A stretch of DNA of 7,239 bases from JBLHKE01 sp047619485. Its GTDB lineage: Bacteria; Verrucomicrobiota; Verrucomicrobiia; Verrucomicrobiales; DEV007. Under the pieces are notes generated by a model. It saw nothing but the letters and a program-made list of their open reading frames with translations. It was not told the origin of the DNA and searched no databases. The stretch lies in assembly GCA_047619485.1 (NCBI GenBank), contig JBLHKE010000391.1, forward strand, positions 1-7,239, read 5' to 3'. Positions 5,228 through 7,239 of the stretch are shown piece by piece. Position 1 is the stretch's first letter, and every line of letters begins with the position of its first letter. A program made the translations under genes and the position numbers.

Positions 5228-6277
5228 CTACTCGTCGACGGTCTCGTCGCGTTGGTAGATTGGTAATTGGCGGTAGGGGACGGTGAACGAGAGGATCACC
5301 ATCGAGGTGGTGTAGGCGCTGCCGAATTTTATTCCTAACCAGGAGCCGTCGGGTGCCTGTTTCGGCAGATAGGTCTGGGACATCCACTTGGCGTAGCGCT
5401 CCCAATACTTCCCGCCGAGCTGGAACATCGCTTGGGCGTTGTAGTAGTTGGCGTAGAACTGGTGATCCTTTGTCGCCAAGATCTTGCAGCTCTCGAGGAC
5501 GATATCACCGGCTCGATTAAGGTGGTCGGCGCCGTGGTAGCCGGCGAGTTCGAGACATAAGATACCGCAACCTGTCAGGGTGTCGGCGTGTTCGGTGGGG
5601 TTGGTGTAGCCGAAGGTTCCGGTGGCCTGGTCGTGGTTGCGCAGCACGTAGCTCACGGCGGATTGGATCGCTTCATCAGGCACCCGGGCGCCGTTGAGGC
5701 GAGCTGATTTGAGCGCCATGAATGCCCAGCCGCTGCAGGATAGGTCGCTGTCGATCGAGTCGGGGTGGTAGCGCCAGCCGCCACGGTTTTTAATACTCTT
5801 GTTCACGGCTTGGGCGTCGAGCAGCAGCTTGGTCGCGCGGGCGAGTGTCTGCTGGAGGATGGCCTGCCGCGATGGATCGACCATGCCGGAGATCTCCGAG
5901 AGGAAGAGGGTGCTGATATTGTGGGCGTACATCGGCCCGTGTCCGGCATCGTCTTGGACGAGTAGGCCGTTGGGTTTCTGTGAGGCCAAGACGTAGTCGA
6001 TGCAGCGGTTGACGGTGTCGCCATACGGTCCTTCTCCGGGAAGGTTGCCTTTCGAGAGGAATGCCATACCGACGAGCGAGACGACGCCGGTCGACTCGCC
6101 ATAGGTGCCGCCGAAGGTGCCGTCTTCTTTTTGGGCCGAAGCCAAGTAGGCGAGACCGCGGTCGACCGCTAGGTCAACCTGCGGCTTGTACTTGGCGAAC
6201 ACGGTATCTACCAACTGCGCCTCCGCGTTGGCGGAGAGGAACAGTATTGCTAGGAGGATGGCGGAAACGCGTGGCAC
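5228..6277 (-). CDS. Secreted prenyltransferase/squalene-oxidase-repeat (terpene-cyclase-like) protein
   Basis: This protein has 349 residues from a GTG at 6277. It starts with a Sec-type signal, PRVSAILLAILFLSANAEA, probably cut after AEA (about residue 20). The mature part is an alpha-alpha barrel of squalene-cyclase/prenyltransferase repeats, with QW-like turns at QKEDGTFGG (49-57), QKPNGLL (100-106), NRGGWRYHP (164-172), ATGTFGYT (218-225) and QAPDGSWLG (307-315). SDLSCSGWAFMALKSARLNG and YYNAQAMFQLGGKYW are typical of a secreted family abundant in Planctomycetes and Verrucomicrobia, often annotated as terpene cyclase/mutase. The DxDD acid motif of squalene-hopene cyclases is not seen, so cyclase activity is doubtful. 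An ATG at 6355 would add 26 residues and overlap the RND gene by 43 bases; I prefer the GTG because it gives a normal signal peptide and a 35-base gap. Probably co-transcribed with the RND permease. Confidence 0.82.
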   Translation of the reverse strand: MPRVSAILLAILFLSANAEAQLVDTVFAKYKPQVDLAVDRGLAYLASAQKEDGTFGGTYGESTGVVSLVGMAFLSKGNLPGEGPYGDTVNRCIDYVLASQKPNGLLVQDDAGHGPMYAHNISTLFLSEISGMVDPSRQAILQQTLARATKLLLDAQAVNKSIKNRGGWRYHPDSIDSDLSCSGWAFMALKSARLNGARVPDEAIQSAVSYVLRNHDQATGTFGYTNPTEHADTLTGCGILCLELAGYHGADHLNRAGDIVLESCKILATKDHQFYANYYNAQAMFQLGGKYWERYAKWMSQTYLPKQAPDGSWLGIKFGSAYTTSMVILSFTVPYRQLPIYQRDETVDE

Positions 6278-6312
6278 TGGTTGGTTGAATACTTGGCCTC
6301 GGCTTTGGAGGA

Positions 6313-7239
6313 TTACTTGATGGATGATGGTTCTTTGGACCAGGTGGTCTGCCATTTCCAGTAGCGCCGGAAGGCTGTTTTTAAGTCATTTAGGATGAGG
6401 TAGTTGACTGGGACTAGAAGGAGCGTGACGAAGGTTGCGAACAGAATACCGAAGCCGAGTGACACGGCCATCGGGATCAAGAATTGCGCTTGGGTGCTTC
6501 TCTCGAGAATGAGTGGGAGCAGACCGAGGCTGGTGGTGAGGCTGGTCAAAATGATTGGGCGGAAGCGACGTTTGCCCGCGGCGCGTATCGCTTCATTGAG
6601 TGACAGGCCTTCCTTACGTTGCTTGCGATTGATGAAATCGACCAAGACCAAGCTGTCGTTCACGCCGACGCCGGCGAGCGCAAGCATGCCGAAGACGCTC
6701 ATGAAACTGAGCGGTAGTCCCATCACGATGTGACCTACCACCGCGCCGATCAGGGTGAACGGAATGATGACCAAGACGATGAATGGTTGGGTGTAGGAAC
6801 CAAATGGAATTGCTAGCAGGGCATACATCGCGAAGAGTGAGAGCGCGACTCCCCACAGCAGGCTGAGCGAACTCTCACGTTGCTCGCGTGTTTCTCCTTC
6901 TAGCGAGTAGTAGACGGCTGGGTAGTCGAGGAGGATTTCGTCGATCTTCTTGGTGAGCGCGGCGTTCAACAGTGGCATCTTGACGACGTCTTTGCGGATG
7001 TCAGCCTGCACCGCAACGGTGCGGTTGCGATCGAAGCGTTCGATGCTGGTTGGGGCGCGGCCGTATTCGACTTCCGCCACTTCTGAGAATGGAACGCCAG
7101 CGCCATCGGGCGTTCGGATGCGCATATTCTGCAGGGTGTCCAGGGACTCTCGCTCGGCCTTTGGGTAGCGTACCATGACGCGGATGTCTTCCCGCCCGCG
7201 CTGGATTCGTTGCGCCTCGGCACCGAAAAATGCCTCGCG
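6313..7239 (-). CDS. RND-family efflux permease (AcrB/HAE1-like), C-terminal fragment
   Basis: This is the last 308 residues of an inner-membrane RND transporter of roughly 1,000 residues, which pumps drugs, lipids or other compounds out using the proton gradient. The frame is open to the right edge, so the Met at 7176 is internal. The fragment opens with FGAEAQRIQRGREDIRVMV, matching the AcrB segment that leads into the second periplasmic porter region. Membrane helices follow from about fragment residue 127 to the end. GVGVNDSLVLVDFINRKQR is the conserved stretch typical of HAE-type RND pumps, and FRPIILTSLTTSLGLLPL is the next loop and helix. The proton-relay Asp residues lie upstream of the window. 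An outer-membrane factor and adaptor are not visible here and would be expected further upstream on this strand. Substrate cannot be assigned. Confidence 0.93.
   Translation of the reverse strand, partial: REAFFGAEAQRIQRGREDIRVMVRYPKAERESLDTLQNMRIRTPDGAGVPFSEVAEVEYGRAPTSIERFDRNRTVAVQADIRKDVVKMPLLNAALTKKIDEILLDYPAVYYSLEGETREQRESSLSLLWGVALSLFAMYALLAIPFGSYTQPFIVLVIIPFTLIGAVVGHIVMGLPLSFMSVFGMLALAGVGVNDSLVLVDFINRKQRKEGLSLNEAIRAAGKRRFRPIILTSLTTSLGLLPLILERSTQAQFLIPMAVSLGFGILFATFVTLLLVPVNYLILNDLKTAFRRYWKWQTTWSKEPSSIK

Noticed and set aside
6278..6355. ATG at 6355 as the start of the squalene-cyclase-like protein
   Set aside because: It overlaps the RND gene by 43 bases and gives an unusually long region before the signal hydrophobic core; kept as an alternative, not excluded.

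Overview
The window looks like chromosomal DNA from a free-living Gram-negative bacterium of the Planctomycetes-Verrucomicrobia group, most likely Verrucomicrobia. The clues are a secreted prenyltransferase/squalene-oxidase-repeat protein, a PgeF/YfiH-type protein with the motifs ADCCAV and HSGKKGT, a small tandem ACT-domain protein, a DUF547 protein paired with a TVP38/TMEM64 membrane protein, and the near-absence of clear Shine-Dalgarno sequences. The lineage is inferred from remembered family distribution, not from a search. No rRNA, tRNA, CRISPR array, insertion sequence or phage gene was seen.

Layout. (1) Positions 2-652, plus strand: the C-terminal end of a UvrD/Rep/PcrA-type helicase, cut by the left edge and followed by a 13-bp stem-loop with a T tract. 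(2) Positions 772-1347: a gene-free stretch whose right half falls to about 36% GC. It ends in a probable promoter with two small palindromes ahead of a MarR-type regulator (1348-1800, about 49% GC; sampled neighbouring coding DNA is about 58-67%). (3) Positions 1801-2077: four predicted hairpins in a row, the last a strong intrinsic terminator, before a pgeF-like gene (2078-2731). (4) Convergent to pgeF on the minus strand is a two-gene unit, DUF547 protein (3495-4313) then TVP38/TMEM64 membrane protein (2778-3473), separated by 21 bases. (5) Divergent from it is an ACT-domain protein (4527-4982, plus). (6) After a convergent gap with a short 9-base tandem repeat, two minus-strand genes fill the right end: the C-terminal third of an RND efflux permease (cut by the right edge) and, downstream, a secreted terpene-cyclase-like repeat protein.

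How they may work together. The two minus-strand pairs look like operons. The others look like independently expressed housekeeping or regulatory genes. MarR has no obvious partner and its control region suggests autoregulation. The least explained parts are the structured stretch 1801-2022, which could be a 3' UTR, a small RNA or an attenuating leader for pgeF, and the AT-rich region before marR. No complete new system is evident; these two noncoding regions are the best leads.
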